The notes under the pieces: generated by a model
What the model was told of the DNA's origin: nothing
The model's input: only the letters and a program-made list of their open reading frames with translations
Database searches by the model: none
Position numbers and translations under genes: made by a program
Shown: one piece after another, positions 38,949 through 51,405 of the stretch
Layout of the letters: each line of letters opens with the position of its first letter
How positions within the stretch are numbered: the first letter of the stretch is position 1
Assembly (NCBI GenBank): GCA_947846985.1
Contig: CANTUZ010000011.1
Span: 28,329,589-28,393,588 of the forward strand
Direction: 5' to 3'
Source: Fratercula arctica
Lineage: Eukaryota; Chordata; Aves; Charadriiformes; Alcidae
Length of the DNA stretch: 64,000 bases

Positions 38949-41900
38949 AATCATGTGGTTTATCATGAGGTTATGAAGTTGCTCACAATTAGATTTCTTT
39001 TTTTTTTTTTTTGTTTTCCACGGAGGGGGATGGAGGCAGGCAGAGGCCAAAAGGTGTTTCCCACCTTGGCAGTACCTGCTGTTGGCCTCCCTGTTGTAGG
39101 GAGCCCAGCGGTGATCACTTGACCACGCATGCTAAAACCAAGGCTAACAAAAAAGGCCATATTCCACTGGGTCTAAGGAAAAGCAGGCAGCATGGTGTTA
39201 ACAAATAACTGAGGCAGAAAAAGCAGCATAAAGAATCTGAAAGACATGAATGCCTGAGGAAATGCAGATTTTGGGGAATCTGTGAGTAAACAGGCATATG
39301 ACTGACTGAGCCAAAATATATACAGGATTTCACAATATTTAAATCATGTATCTTTGTGTTCTTAAAAATAAATTAAAACTATACCAAGGCTTACACACGG
39401 GGAACTGACGCACACTGGGTGCTACTAAACCTATCTCATCCTGCAGCCCCCACGTAAGCAGACCCGGGGGCCTGTGCACAGCCCCCAGGATGCTTAACCA
39501 CCGACACCAGTGGGAGCAAAGGCAAGCCAGTTGTGAGGGGCTTTAAACTCCCCCATGAGGAGCCCTCACAGCATTTGAGAATCACACAACAGAACGTGCA
39601 TTATCTGTTGTGGACCCCGTGCCCTCTTTTTAAGATGGCTGTTAACTCGCAAAAGTTACTGTGGCAAAGGAGTGGAAAAATGATTTGATCACATTCAGTG
39701 ATATTGCTAAGAGCAACAGGGAAAGACATTTGAAAAAGTGGCTTGCAGTCATTTATATACCTCTTTCCACATGTTAACCATTTTTACTTTCAATAACCAT
39801 GCATCAGTGCTCTTGCTGCATTACCTTATAACTCCTTTTCTTCTTTATGGTCCTTTGTGGGCACATTTTCACCTGCTTAAATCTCTGCATATCTACTAGG
39901 AAAAAAATGTGAGCCATACACACAGGTACTCTGTCCTAAGTTATAAACATATAAGGGACATACAAATGTCATCACAACCCTCAAATGCAGCTTCACTGGG
40001 TCCTGCTACAGAGACACACTGTGACTTGCTAGAAGTGCACCAGCCAGAATCTGTGAAGGTTTCTAGGACTGGAGCTTCTCTCATCCAGGTAATTTGTTAC
40101 TCAGAGCGTGCTGATCTTATTAAAAGAGCTATTCTTTCCTTTATGACTGTTTGCTGCTATGCTAGTTTTCCCTAAAGAGATGTAAAGCCCACTTTGCTCA
40201 TATTGACAAAGTGAGAGAGAGGAACTTTCTTGTTGCAACTCTAGAACTGAAACTCTGGACTTAACGAGGCTGCCAACAGCTGCGTAAAGCAACTTCTGAA
40301 AATTTACCAGAATAAGTTTGGCCACTTAGATCAGGGTCAATATTCTTGTAAACCATGAATTTGCAACCAAAAGACAAACAGCTACCTGTGTTTCCTCTCC
40401 CTTCCCAGTTTAGGTCCACTCACACCTCCTCTCTAAACTCTTGGAGTTGTTGGCCCCAACTCATCTTGCTCTCCCTGACGTGGTTATGCAAACAACAGAA
40501 TTCTCTGCAACACCTCAGGTTCTGAGTCACCTGCCATTGTTCTTGCTGACTTGGAAGAGATTTTGAATCCTTCCTGAGCAATATTTTCAGAAAGATGTTG
40601 GCCCTTCTCTAGACACCTGCGATCACTATGTGTTCAGGAGGGCTCAACACCTTGAAGTCTTTGGGAGTCTGGCTATGACTGCCACACCTGGAGATGTAGA
40701 CCTGGACTCTCATGCTAATCCCTACCCCAGCTTTGGACATGGAAAAGAAAATTGATAAATCTGAAATAGGTTCAGACTGAAAAGGTAGCTGACAGCTCAT
40801 GTAGGACTCTTCTCGGGTGCTTCTAAGGTCTTACATAGAACTTACACAAGTGCTTCTCAGTTTAAAGATAGTCCTTTTAGCACAGCAAATAGCATGCACA
40901 CTCCATTTGCATGGTGTCTCTCTGTGGTGGTGTTAGTCACATACTCTCACACTGGGTAGAAACATTGCTTCAGACTTCAGCAGGGTTTGGGGGAAACACA
41001 CCGCAACAAGGGGATTCTTTATAATTTCCTGTATCCTTTCTGATGCAATTCCTGCAAGCCAATGAAGCTGGGAAATCCTTGCACCTACGAGCAGCCCAGT
41101 AAGGACAGCTGGGATCTATGCAGATGTGGTTAAAAAGGTTGGGTAAAGCTTTGGTAAAGCAGCCAGAACCTCCTTCTTTCTACTCATATTGCATGTCCTT
41201 AACAACTGCCTTTAGTAGAATATTTTCTTAAAGGGATGAACTAAAAATGTATATAAGTAGCTGTGTAGCAAATAGCTTTATCAATGATTTCATTTGCAGT
41301 CCAAAAATACTAAAGAGCTTCGCAATTCAAAATAGTAACACACAATCTGAGGCCCAGGGAAGTTACCACCTAAAACTGAGAGTATATGGAAAACAAAAGG
41401 AATGAATAAGATGCTTGGGGTGAAGATGTATAGAATAAATTAAAATTAATCTACCGTATTTTAGAACACTGAGCTCTAGCTATGGTTCACCTCTTTCCCA
41501 GTTATTGATTGAGTTGTAACCTACTAGTTCTTTATGAAGGAGGCAAGATCATTACATTACTATATATGTTTGAGAAATCAAAATACCACCAGCATATGCA
41601 GTAGTTGGATTTCCAGTTATGAAACACGCATTTGACTCTTAAGAATGCTGGAGGCTGAATAAAGGTTAAAAACTCAGAAATAATATTGTTCCTGCAACTT
41701 TTGCAAAAATCTTTGAGAGATGAATTTAGCAATATGTGGCTTTTAATGGTGTTACATTAAACAGCAGGATTTCCATATGGCGTGAATCTGCTGAATTGTA
41801 TCGAAGATGGGGATTTTGTTCCAAATTTCTAAGGCATTCTGTGATTGTGTCATTAGATACCCGCAAGCCTTTGCTACAATGAAGAGTACAGAATGTGCCA

Positions 41901-44900
41901 AGTAAAACAATCTTGAGTACGCCTTCCAAGGGAAAATACTGAGACTAACATTTAAAATTTCATAGCCCCATTTTCTCTGAAATGCAGTGAGTTCTTTTTG
42001 TTAGAGAAGGGTTAAATGGAAATGTGTCATTTTCATAATAATAATGTGTTTTATATTGAAATTTGTTCTTCGCGTCTTTTCTTTTCGGTATAAGTGTTGG
42101 TGTGTATGAGTGATATGAGGATAAGTTTGTGAGGGCAATTACCCATTATTGTTGAGTAGCTGAGTAGTCCCCTGAGCAAACTCATGCATAATTTGTTTGT
42201 TCATAAGATACTGTAGAGCTGAGGCTGCAGTATCTTCTATGCCCCAGCTTATGGGAAAATGGAAGCTTTTTCCCACTACTCTGCATTTCTTACCCTATTG
42301 TTTGAACTCTGATCATCCTTCTTGCCCCTCTATTATGGGCACCTTTGCTGAATAGGAATCGCATATCAAGTGGGTTAAGGTCAGAAATACATCATACAGA
42401 AGGGGAAACAGTGAATTCCTTTTACAAGATTCATTATGATAATCATGCCCAAATACATTATTAGAAGCATTAAAGAAATCCTTTTCTAATTTATTTTTGT
42501 GCCTCTTACTATCAGCATATCCTTGTTATCTAAGAGAAACACTGTGGTCTGCAAAGTTGAGGTTACAAACGTGCAGTGGTCTTGGGATAGACAGGACTGG
42601 CTTGAGATCCAACTTCAATGTTAAATAATTTTCCACTTTGTAAAAAACTCTAATCTTTCCTTACATGATTTTCTCCCCTTACAGCTCTCTCTTCCCTTAT
42701 CTGCAAGAGGACTTGCCCTTTTCCTCAGGTAGCAGCATCCCTATTACCTCTTTCCCTTACACACGCTAGAGCAGTGATTTCTTGCTTTACTGATCGGCTC
42801 TTCTGTAGATTCACCCTGGAGAAGCCCCATAATTTAAATGTTGCTGTCTGCAGCCCTTCTCCTCTAAAGAGCTGCACGCATTTAATGGGCAATGCATTTT
42901 TGTTTTTAAAATTACTGTAATAGGAGTGTGAGCATTTCAAAATTATTCATTTGCACCAAGACAACTGTACGCCTGGATTTGCAAGGGTTTTCCTCCCACT
43001 TTTTTTGCTTATAAGCCAAGACAGTTCTATGCTATACCACAAGGAGGGAGGCAGGCTGATAAACAAGTCATCTGTATCAGGAGATACAGGTGTCTGTATC
43101 AAGGGACTACTTTCTTACATGAGCTAATATTTACTGTTACCCAGATAACACTTATTTTTCACAGGGGTGCACAAATGTTTCATTGGTTGGAGGCCAACTC
43201 AGAGGTTGGAGGCACGACCAGAAGCAGTGACATATCAAACTGCGTGCCTCTTCGGTATGGCTGGCATGCCAGATTTTGGGAAATTTTGGTTTAGGACACA
43301 AACATTTAAAGGGATTCTTCCAGTACTGCTAAGATATTACACATAAGAAACTATAATTCTTTGAGTACATGGCAATATTTCTGTAACTGATTTTGGGTAA
43401 GACTTTCACAAGAGGTTGGCTTTACAAAACCTGCAGAAAAGCTAACCCCAGTTTTATCCTCCCACATAGAACATTACACAATCCCAGCTTTACATTTTCA
43501 TATTTGGACAAAGCATTATTATCTGGCATGAATTATATTTGTGTTCCACCTCTACCTACCACATTTTTTATAATGACAAGCTACTTCTTTCTGTAAATAA
43601 TAGTACAAATAGGAGAATGAAGCATTAATTGATACTCAGATGTCAAAATTATGTACTTTTAGGTTTTTTTAGTAAGACAACTGTTTGGGGAAGATCCCTA
43701 TTTCTTCTTTACTTTCCATCTCTTCTCCTGTTGATAAAGTAGGTAAGAACTTAGTTAAAGCTTGATCGTTGGATAGCTCTAACGTAATTTGCATCAAATC
43801 TTAATGCTTCATCTTGGAAGAAATACCAGACTAACATGTGCATCTGTCCCTGTGTAGCTCTCCTTGGGGAAATCCGGCATAAGGCATTTGTCAAAGCAGC
43901 CCCCGAACTCACTCATACCTGAACAGAATGAGCTGCACATTCAACAACATAACTCCATGCAAGAAAGAAAGAAAAAATTCCAAAGTGCCTGAATTTAGTT
44001 AACAGCCTTTGCTTGTAACTTGTGGAGATACGCTAAACACCTTCGGTCTAGCTCCACAGAAACTAAATACCCTCAGAAGTTCCAACACAGGACTCTCAGA
44101 CTAGCTTTTTCCTGATGAAGTTTTGGGATAAATACATTAGGGTTGCAGGCTGATTTAAATGACAAAGCCAGTTATTAATTTTGGTACAAACATCAGATGA
44201 GCCCTCCAAGACTTTATGACACCTTCCTTCACACATGGAACTCTGCCACCAGTGCTTTTATCTCCTCTTTTGCTCTGGCTGATGTTATTAGTATCAGAAA
44301 CGCTGTTTGGATGGAACGAGGAAATGGAGATATAGCTAATTTCTTAAAAGGTGGGGCCATTAATCCTGTCAGAGGAATATTTGGATCCTAAGGAAGTAGA
44401 TACTCTCAAGCTGGTAGCTGTCAGTTGTAGATGAGCCTGAACACAGCCTCCAAAGCCAGTGCCATCACCACAAAGCCCTTAGGTGCAAGGTGAAGGCAGT
44501 GCCTCTGTGGAAAGGATGAAAAAATACCCTGGGAATACATGGCACACTCAGTACTGATGTAAGAGCAGCCTGCACTGGAGAAGACTCTTTCACCACCATG
44601 AATGGGCAGGGAACTGATTAAGACAACAGCAGACTTTAGAAACTAATATATTTGAAGAAAGGTGAGAGTGGTAGGATGATCTCCTGGGGTCAGGACAGCC
44701 TGTCTGCAACCCAAGAGGAACTGGGCTGCTTGTAAAGAACGGCCTCTCTTAAAGGTCTGCTTCACCCGCTAACAATGAGCTGCCAATGTCAAATGAAAAT
44801 GTAACTATGGGTGAGCAAATATTTATAAAACGCGTTGGTTACTTATAACAAGGCAAACTTGTGCCAAAAACTAAGAGATCCATTGAGATTACAAGCAAGG

Positions 44901-47900
44901 AACAGGGAAGTGGTGGGACAAACAGGTCTAAAATGGAGAATTAAATACTGAGAAAAAGGGCATTTTTGCCCAGCATCCTCTGGTGACCCTAAAAATTATT
45001 CTGGGAAGGGACTGATGTGTTCTTCAAAAGAGAGTGAGTCTGAAAGAGCTGTGCTGCACTTCATGTTTCCTGTGTACGTGGCTCTCTAGCACTTTGTATT
45101 ACTTGCAACAGCCAAAATTTTGTGGCAGTAAGAACAAGCCCTGAGGTACGTGAGACCTTCCCTTCTCCTGTTCAGTGTCCCATCATCTTCTCTTTTCACT
45201 TTCACACAGCTTCAACCACAAAATGCCCACCAGTCTGAAAACAGATACGGCACTAATTATAACTGCCCTATAGATTTTGTTTTTTCCTAGCTACATCACA
45301 ACATATGATCACTGTCTCTCTTACAGATGGAGAAAATACAGTGATTTACCCAGATCACTCACCATGCAGGACAAGGAAATGACCCTGTATTTTCAAAGTC
45401 CTTAGCTGGTAGTTGATATTTGCAATACCACATCTTACCTCTAAATCATTATTAGTTACTTGAATTTTTAGTGTAATTCAGTATATTAGTGTATGTTTAC
45501 CACAGTGAATTCCAAAGAGTGAAAGAAACATGCTCCAAAAGATGTCGCAGGAAGACTTGCTAATGGGGAAAAGAAAAATATTTAGGTCACACCATGCAAA
45601 GTCATGTCTAAAGACTAGAAATTTCTATGCTATGGCTATGTGGGCTAAACAGCAACAGGAACACCCTGACGTCTAAGATACTGTATCTGAAAACTTGAAA
45701 GTAGTTCTTGATGTCCAAGACAGTTCTGTTCCTCAGCAGGAACTCATAAGAGCTGAGAGGACACTGGGGAATCACTTGGAAAATATGACTTGCAGTTAAG
45801 CCCTTGATCAATCAGTGTAGTGAAAGGAGCGGTATCACTCTTCGGAAGTTAATTAGACACTAAGAGTAATACTCTAGAAAGCTTTGAGAGTAGATTGTGT
45901 AAAGGCAGCTCCCCATATAAATCATTACTATACCTCAACTCTGAATTTCCATTAATTATTAAAGCTTTCTAGGCAAGCTAAGCAGATATTCTAAGACGCA
46001 TATTTCAGAAATTTCCACATGTTAAAAATTAAGTACCGTTGAACAAGCTGGGCCAGGCAATGAGAGCCTTTGGAGGCCCCCATCGCAATGTACTCATGTC
46101 ACTCAGCATCATCTCCAAGGGCTGCATCAGGCTCCCTGCTGACGCACGGCACAGCCCCGGACCCAGGCAGCTCCCTCCGTTCATGTCACCACCCCATCCA
46201 TCCCATGAGTTTGGGTTTCTTTTCCACGTATTTGGGACAGACCTGGAGATGCGGGTGTATCTGAGGACATTTTAGAAGCCCTCCTGGGTTTGTTCAGTGT
46301 ATTTTGTGTCAGCAGGGTTTTAGGTCATGGCACAAACTAAAGGGAATGGGGGATGTGAAATAAAGGATTGGGCAGAGGGAGGCTATGGAGAGAAGCTTGC
46401 GTGAAGAACCGAGGCCTGGCTGGACGGTAGGAATGAGGCTCTCCCCCTCATTCTTCAAGTTTGCCTGTGATGTTTTCCTTGGTTTTGTGATCAGACACAG
46501 AAAGAAACAGACCTGGACCAAAGACATAATTTGAACGAATGCTCCTGGCATTCTCAGATGTTGGGAGAAGTCAGACTCTGCTGACCCTTGGCTTTGTGCG
46601 GGGCTTAATTAGAAACAGAAGTCCACTAAAGTGCTCTCGTTTGGGATGACTGCATTAAGCCTCCCCTAAAATCAACTTCCCAATAACATACTGGGAGCAG
46701 GGGTCTTGTTGCTGTTTTTAATTAGATCAATTATTTTCAGTATTTCCAGATAAGACTAAGAAAAGTGCAGCTTAAAATATTCTGAAAGACATATACATCA
46801 AACAAAGGTAGATATTTCTCATATTCCTGGAGTAAAACAAAAGAAGAAAACTTACTTAGACATTGCAAAAACCTGGGAAATTAATCCTCCCCCCCCCCCA
46901 TTCTATTCTGTGGGTCATCTTTTTTAGGTTAAATACAAGAATTGTTAACTTTATTTGTACCTAACACGTAGACTTGTCCTTCTCTTGGAGCGGACAAAAC
47001 AGAAAAAGAATGCCAATGACAATGTTCAAAGGAATTGGAGGAGAGAATGGCAGCCTTTAGATTTGCATGCAAAGCTTTCGATGTGATGAAATGTACCCAA
47101 ATAAGTGTCTCAACTTTCGATTATTCAAATCAAGATACTGCAATATTTTTGGACATTCAAGACTTTGAACTGTTTATTTATTCATTTTCTTTCTTTACTG
47201 CCTTTATCCCCTGAGAAACCTAACAACTGAAATATAGCAACAGTGCAGAATATTTATTGGAGAAAACAAGCACTTAACAGGATTGCAAAATTCCAGGTTC
47301 TCAAGAAGAAAAAGCAAAAAGCATTAAAACAAAAGCTGCTGATACTGTACTATATTTTAGTGTTACAGATAAGAGATGTCTTTTGCTTTCAAGACAAAAA
47401 CTAAGCATAGTTGAATAAGAGTGTTAGACTGCTTTTTGTCCAAACTGCACAGCAGAAGGACGCCTTTGCAAAGATACACTAATCTTATGTTTTACCACCT
47501 AGGAAATATCTGAAAATACAGTCAACTATTGGATTAGCCAAGAACTAATGACTATGTAGGTAGAAAACCAGTTGAGAAAACAGAACAGACACTGTGAGTG
47601 GTTTGAAACATTTTAGGCAATGACATCAACAATGTTTTTGATTGCAATTTTGATAAGGATAGATGGTGTTTCACAACTAAACCAAGATAAAGAGCTGACC
47701 ACTCCCCAGAAGCCAGTGGCTATCTGTCAGGTCAGAGAGATGCTGCTCAAGGTGAGAACCACAGCTAAAGACAGGGGTACGTGGGACCATGGGTACAGAG
47801 GCCGGGCTGCCTGGGTAACCCGTGCGAGGGTGAGACAGCGGAGGGTGAAGTGTTGCCCCAAGAAGGCAGAGGGTCTCCACGCTGGGACCTCACAGATGAG

Positions 47901-50689
47901 CAGTTCTCTTCAGAGGAGATTTCACTCACATTTGACAGATTGTTCAGAATAGACACGTACCTCCTGCTTCTCACATTTTCAGCAAAGCATGCACAGTATT
48001 TGAAAAACTCTCTGAAACCCTGTCCCTGGGCTTTCCGTGGTAGGACAAGCCATCTTGCACAAATCCTTGTCTAAACCCAAGATATAGTATGAACTAAAAA
48101 TTAGTACCTTCAGTTATGTGATCCCCTAGTATGTTAATGAATGAGGGAGTTGAAATAAGGTTGCCTGAGCAACCTCAGTTCTGGCATTGCTTAATATCAG
48201 GGTACTTGGCTAAGCAATCAGATAGTTTTCTTTTAATATCAAGTGGGTTTCTTGGACAGACCTAGAGAGCACACTGCCTTCAGATGCTACTAGGAGCAAG
48301 GACGCAGACAGACATATTTCACTTTCACTTCCTCAGCAAATTTGAAAAGGATCATGCCAGCTTAGGGTCTGAGGTTGCCCACAGTGCAAAGCAGCACATC
48401 CAAAGCGCTGCCTGAGCTTGCACCAGGGCAAGCCATTCCCCAGAATAGCTCCAAAGCACATTTCCACTCTTCTCTTGCGCCTCCCCAGTTTGCCTCACCA
48501 TGACCCAACCAAACCTCATAGAGCATCAGAGCAGGCTTGGCATACAAGAGATGAGTTGAAACTCCAGGGCAAATTTTAGTCTCCTTTGTATCACTTGCAT
48601 ACTGTTAGGACTGATGACAATTTGTTATCTGTGTTCAGGTCTAGGGTTGATTGCAGATATAATTTTGCTCTATTCTCATCTGTATGATTTCTATATATAG
48701 CACGACTATTTTTTTTTCCTTCCCTTCCAGCAACTTTGACAAATTCTTTTCAAGCTCAGGATGGAAAGAAACGCTGTCTTCAAAACAAAACAAGAAAAAA
48801 GAGCCTGTTTCAAATAAAAATATGAACATGATACTATTTCACCTGTGACACACCTTCCCCACCCTGCTCCAGTCTGTTACGCATTTGAAAGAATTTGATA
48901 CTTAAAAATACAATGAATACATACAAATAACTTTAAACCCTATGATTGTTTTTGAAGTATCATGCTACATGGAATCAGACAATTCTCCTCTTCCATCTAC
49001 ACTCCAGAGAACTATACTTTTTCTCTGAAATTCTATAGCATTTGAAAAGAAACGGTCCCAGTTTAGAGTGATAGCGCTCCAAACAGTTCTTGTGTTTTCC
49101 ATTAATTTTCAGTTGTATTGGTATTCTGTTCCAATTAGTCTCTGTTAGTGCTTCAAAGCTCTATCTTATCTGCAGATAACATCAAAGATGAGAGCTTCCA
49201 GTTTTAAATTTGGTTTGTAGTTATTTTAAAGATACAAAGGCATCATTTGTGAATAGCTGATCAAATAGAATAAATACTTTTTTGTTTTGGCTCCAAAAGG
49301 GCCAGAAAACTCCTTTTCTTTTTTGAAGTCCAATTTCATTTAGACATCAGGCCTCATTTTCAGGGTGCTGAACTCCCAGAGCTCACGTTGACTTCAGCTG
49401 CAGTTCTACGTGCTCAGGCAGGAAACATATTTCCTCTTCCACAAAACTTTAAGACTTCACAGTTTTTCTTCTTTTACTAGTCCAAATCACAGTCCTTTAC
49501 AAAGCATCTCATAGAAGCATTAGCAAGAAAGATCCCAAGTAACTCCCATAACCACCAACCTATCGGTTCCTTTAGGACAAGTTCTTAATCTCTCCTGTTA
49601 GTCCTGTTTGACTCCAGTTAGAAACTAGCACGATCATTCAGGAGCTTGACCTGAGGTTTCTTGCACCCCAGGGAGACCCTACATAAGAGTTCACAAAGTT
49701 GGTGTAGTCTCGCTCTTGCTGCTTTCTCTCTGTCCTGATAAGGATTTAAACAAAGGCAAACAAACATAGCAAAACAACAAGAAACTCATTTCAGTAAGAG
49801 TTAGCTGAGAAATAGTAGTGCTGAATTCAAGGCAGCTACGAGTTCCCTTGACATCTTCCTGGAAATAAGGTAGAGATTTAATTTGGTCCTTTTCTTATAA
49901 GAGTAATTTAGACAAACCCCCTCCTTCTCTGCTGTACTCATCACCTCTGAGAAGACGACCACATTTCAACCACTGTTGGGAAGCAGCTTACTTAAAAGCA
50001 CAAAGGGAAAACACTTAAGTCAGTTTTCTCACTGTTTAAAAAGTGCAGTGCTTTCACTGACATCTTGTCTGGGATAGTGCTGTTTAGGGAGGTGCTATCA
50101 AGCTTTGCCGGTCAGCAAAGAAGTCCATAAGTGCTCAGTTTCCTCTTCATTAAAAAATACTTGCCACTGGCTTTTTACATATGATGGAAGATGTAGCAAA
50201 TCACTGTTGCGCCTACCTGGTTCGCAAATAATGTTAAAACCAGAGTGATCTGTCTGTCAGCAATCCCAGCATGCATTCTGCACTTGCTGAAAACATGAGT
50301 GATATTTCTCAATGGCTCCATGTACGTACTTACGCACACAGATGAGTCAACTGATACTCAAGAAGCTGCATCTGTAGTTCATCAAACCACGAAGAGCCAG
50401 AGATTAAAGGTATTCATGGATTCCTGCAAGGGAACAAACTGTGGGGCCGCACGTGCCATCCATGAAAGTGCAGTTTGGGAAATGTAAATCTTCATTTCTG
50501 ACCTACTCCAAATGCCTGTATAGCAGAGGCAAGTGATTTCACAGGAATTCTGCAAACTTCTACCAGCCCAACCGCAACAGGCTGGGGCTAACAAGCGCTT
50601 TGGAGGACAGGACAAGAGTTCAAAACAATCTTCATAAACCAGAGAAACAGTATGGAGAAAACTGGGATGAAGTTCAGGAAGCACAGCTG
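38949..50689. other. Noncoding unique sequence
   Basis: No gene is recognised in this stretch of nearly 12 kb. It is mostly AT-rich with short frames on both strands. Simple features are T(15) at 38998-39012, a C run near 46892-46902, a short hairpin at 48158-48175 and a possible fold-back relic at about 49350-49426. The lack of identifiable transposons over most of this length suggests old or constrained intronic sequence. Confidence 0.5.
49350..49426. mobile_element. Possible relic of a palindromic MITE-like repeat
   Basis: The phrase order AGGCCTCATTTTCAGGGTGCTGAAC, then CTCACGTTGACTTCAGCTGCAGTTC, then GTGCTCAGG is reminiscent of an old sauropsid fold-back repeat whose arms read ATTTTCAG-GTGCTGA and TTGACTTC-centred sequence. 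Here the palindrome is poorly kept (about 9 of 15 bases in the inner arm), so this is a weak call from memory. Confidence 0.3.
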
Positions 50690-51405
50690 CACAATCCTAT
50701 GCTTAGGTGGGAATAATCAGTTGCATTAAAAAAAAAAATTAAATGGTTACATTGCTATGCTGCAGAACAGAGTCTGGGAATCTGGGGAACAGGACGGATT
50801 ATAAACCAAACATAAGTCAACAATTTCATGCTGTCATGAAAAAGACAAACATCGTACTGGGACTTATAAACAGGAAGAAAACTTGTAAAACATGCCAGTA
50901 ACCTCGCTGCTCTATCCCATCTGCGCAGAGTCTTAGGTGGAACATGACCACTTTCGGACACCATGTTACTAGGAAGATGAAGCTCAACAAAGATCATAAG
51001 GTTGATCATAGGCTAATGAGTATGATCTACATGTAAGTGGGGAAAAACGCTGAGGGAAGATGTGATAACTCTCCTTTATCTGCTGAAAGGATTGTCGCAA
51101 AGGGACAGGAAACTCGGCATTGCACAGGCAGAACAGAAAGGACAAGAGGTAATGGGTTGAATCTGAAGCAAAGGAGGAGTTTCGTTGGACATCAAGAAAA
51201 GTTTTTGTATTTGTTATCAGGACAGAAAAGCCCTGGAGTAAACTGCCTGGAAAGGGCACGTACCTACATGTCTTCGTGGGACTGCAAGAACAGGTTGTCT
51301 GAGTATTGGCAAGGAGACACACAGAAAGTCAATCCTGCATTGAGCTAAACAAGGAGTAAACAGTCTCCTGAGATTCTTTAAAATTCTTGTAAAAATATTC
51401 AACTA
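50690..51405 (+). mobile_element. Ancient CR1 LINE fragment (ORF2 C-terminal region to 3' UTR)
   Basis: Over about 700 bases the + strand follows the CR1 ORF2 consensus in order: a TCTGGGAATCTGGGG-like segment, CATAAGTCAACAATTTCATG, AGACAAACATCGTACTGGG, TTATAAACAGGAAG, then GAAAGGACAAGAGGTAATGG, TTTCGTTGGACATCAAG, and finally TCCTGCATTGAGCTAAACAAGG. In intact elements this encodes the last part of the reverse transcriptase protein and the 3' UTR. Many indels and stops show a fossil copy. The boundaries are approximate, and no terminal 3' repeat was found. Confidence 0.75.

Noticed and set aside
38646..39050. 134-codon - strand frame as a host gene
   Set aside because: It is the ORF2 remnant of the CR1 LINE, recognisable from its [11 protein letters not shown] and [12 protein letters not shown] phrases, extended into unrelated flanking sequence.
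48158..48175. Hairpin AGGTTGC / GCAACCT
   Set aside because: Seven-base arms occur often by chance in a 64-kb window and nothing around it suggests a function.
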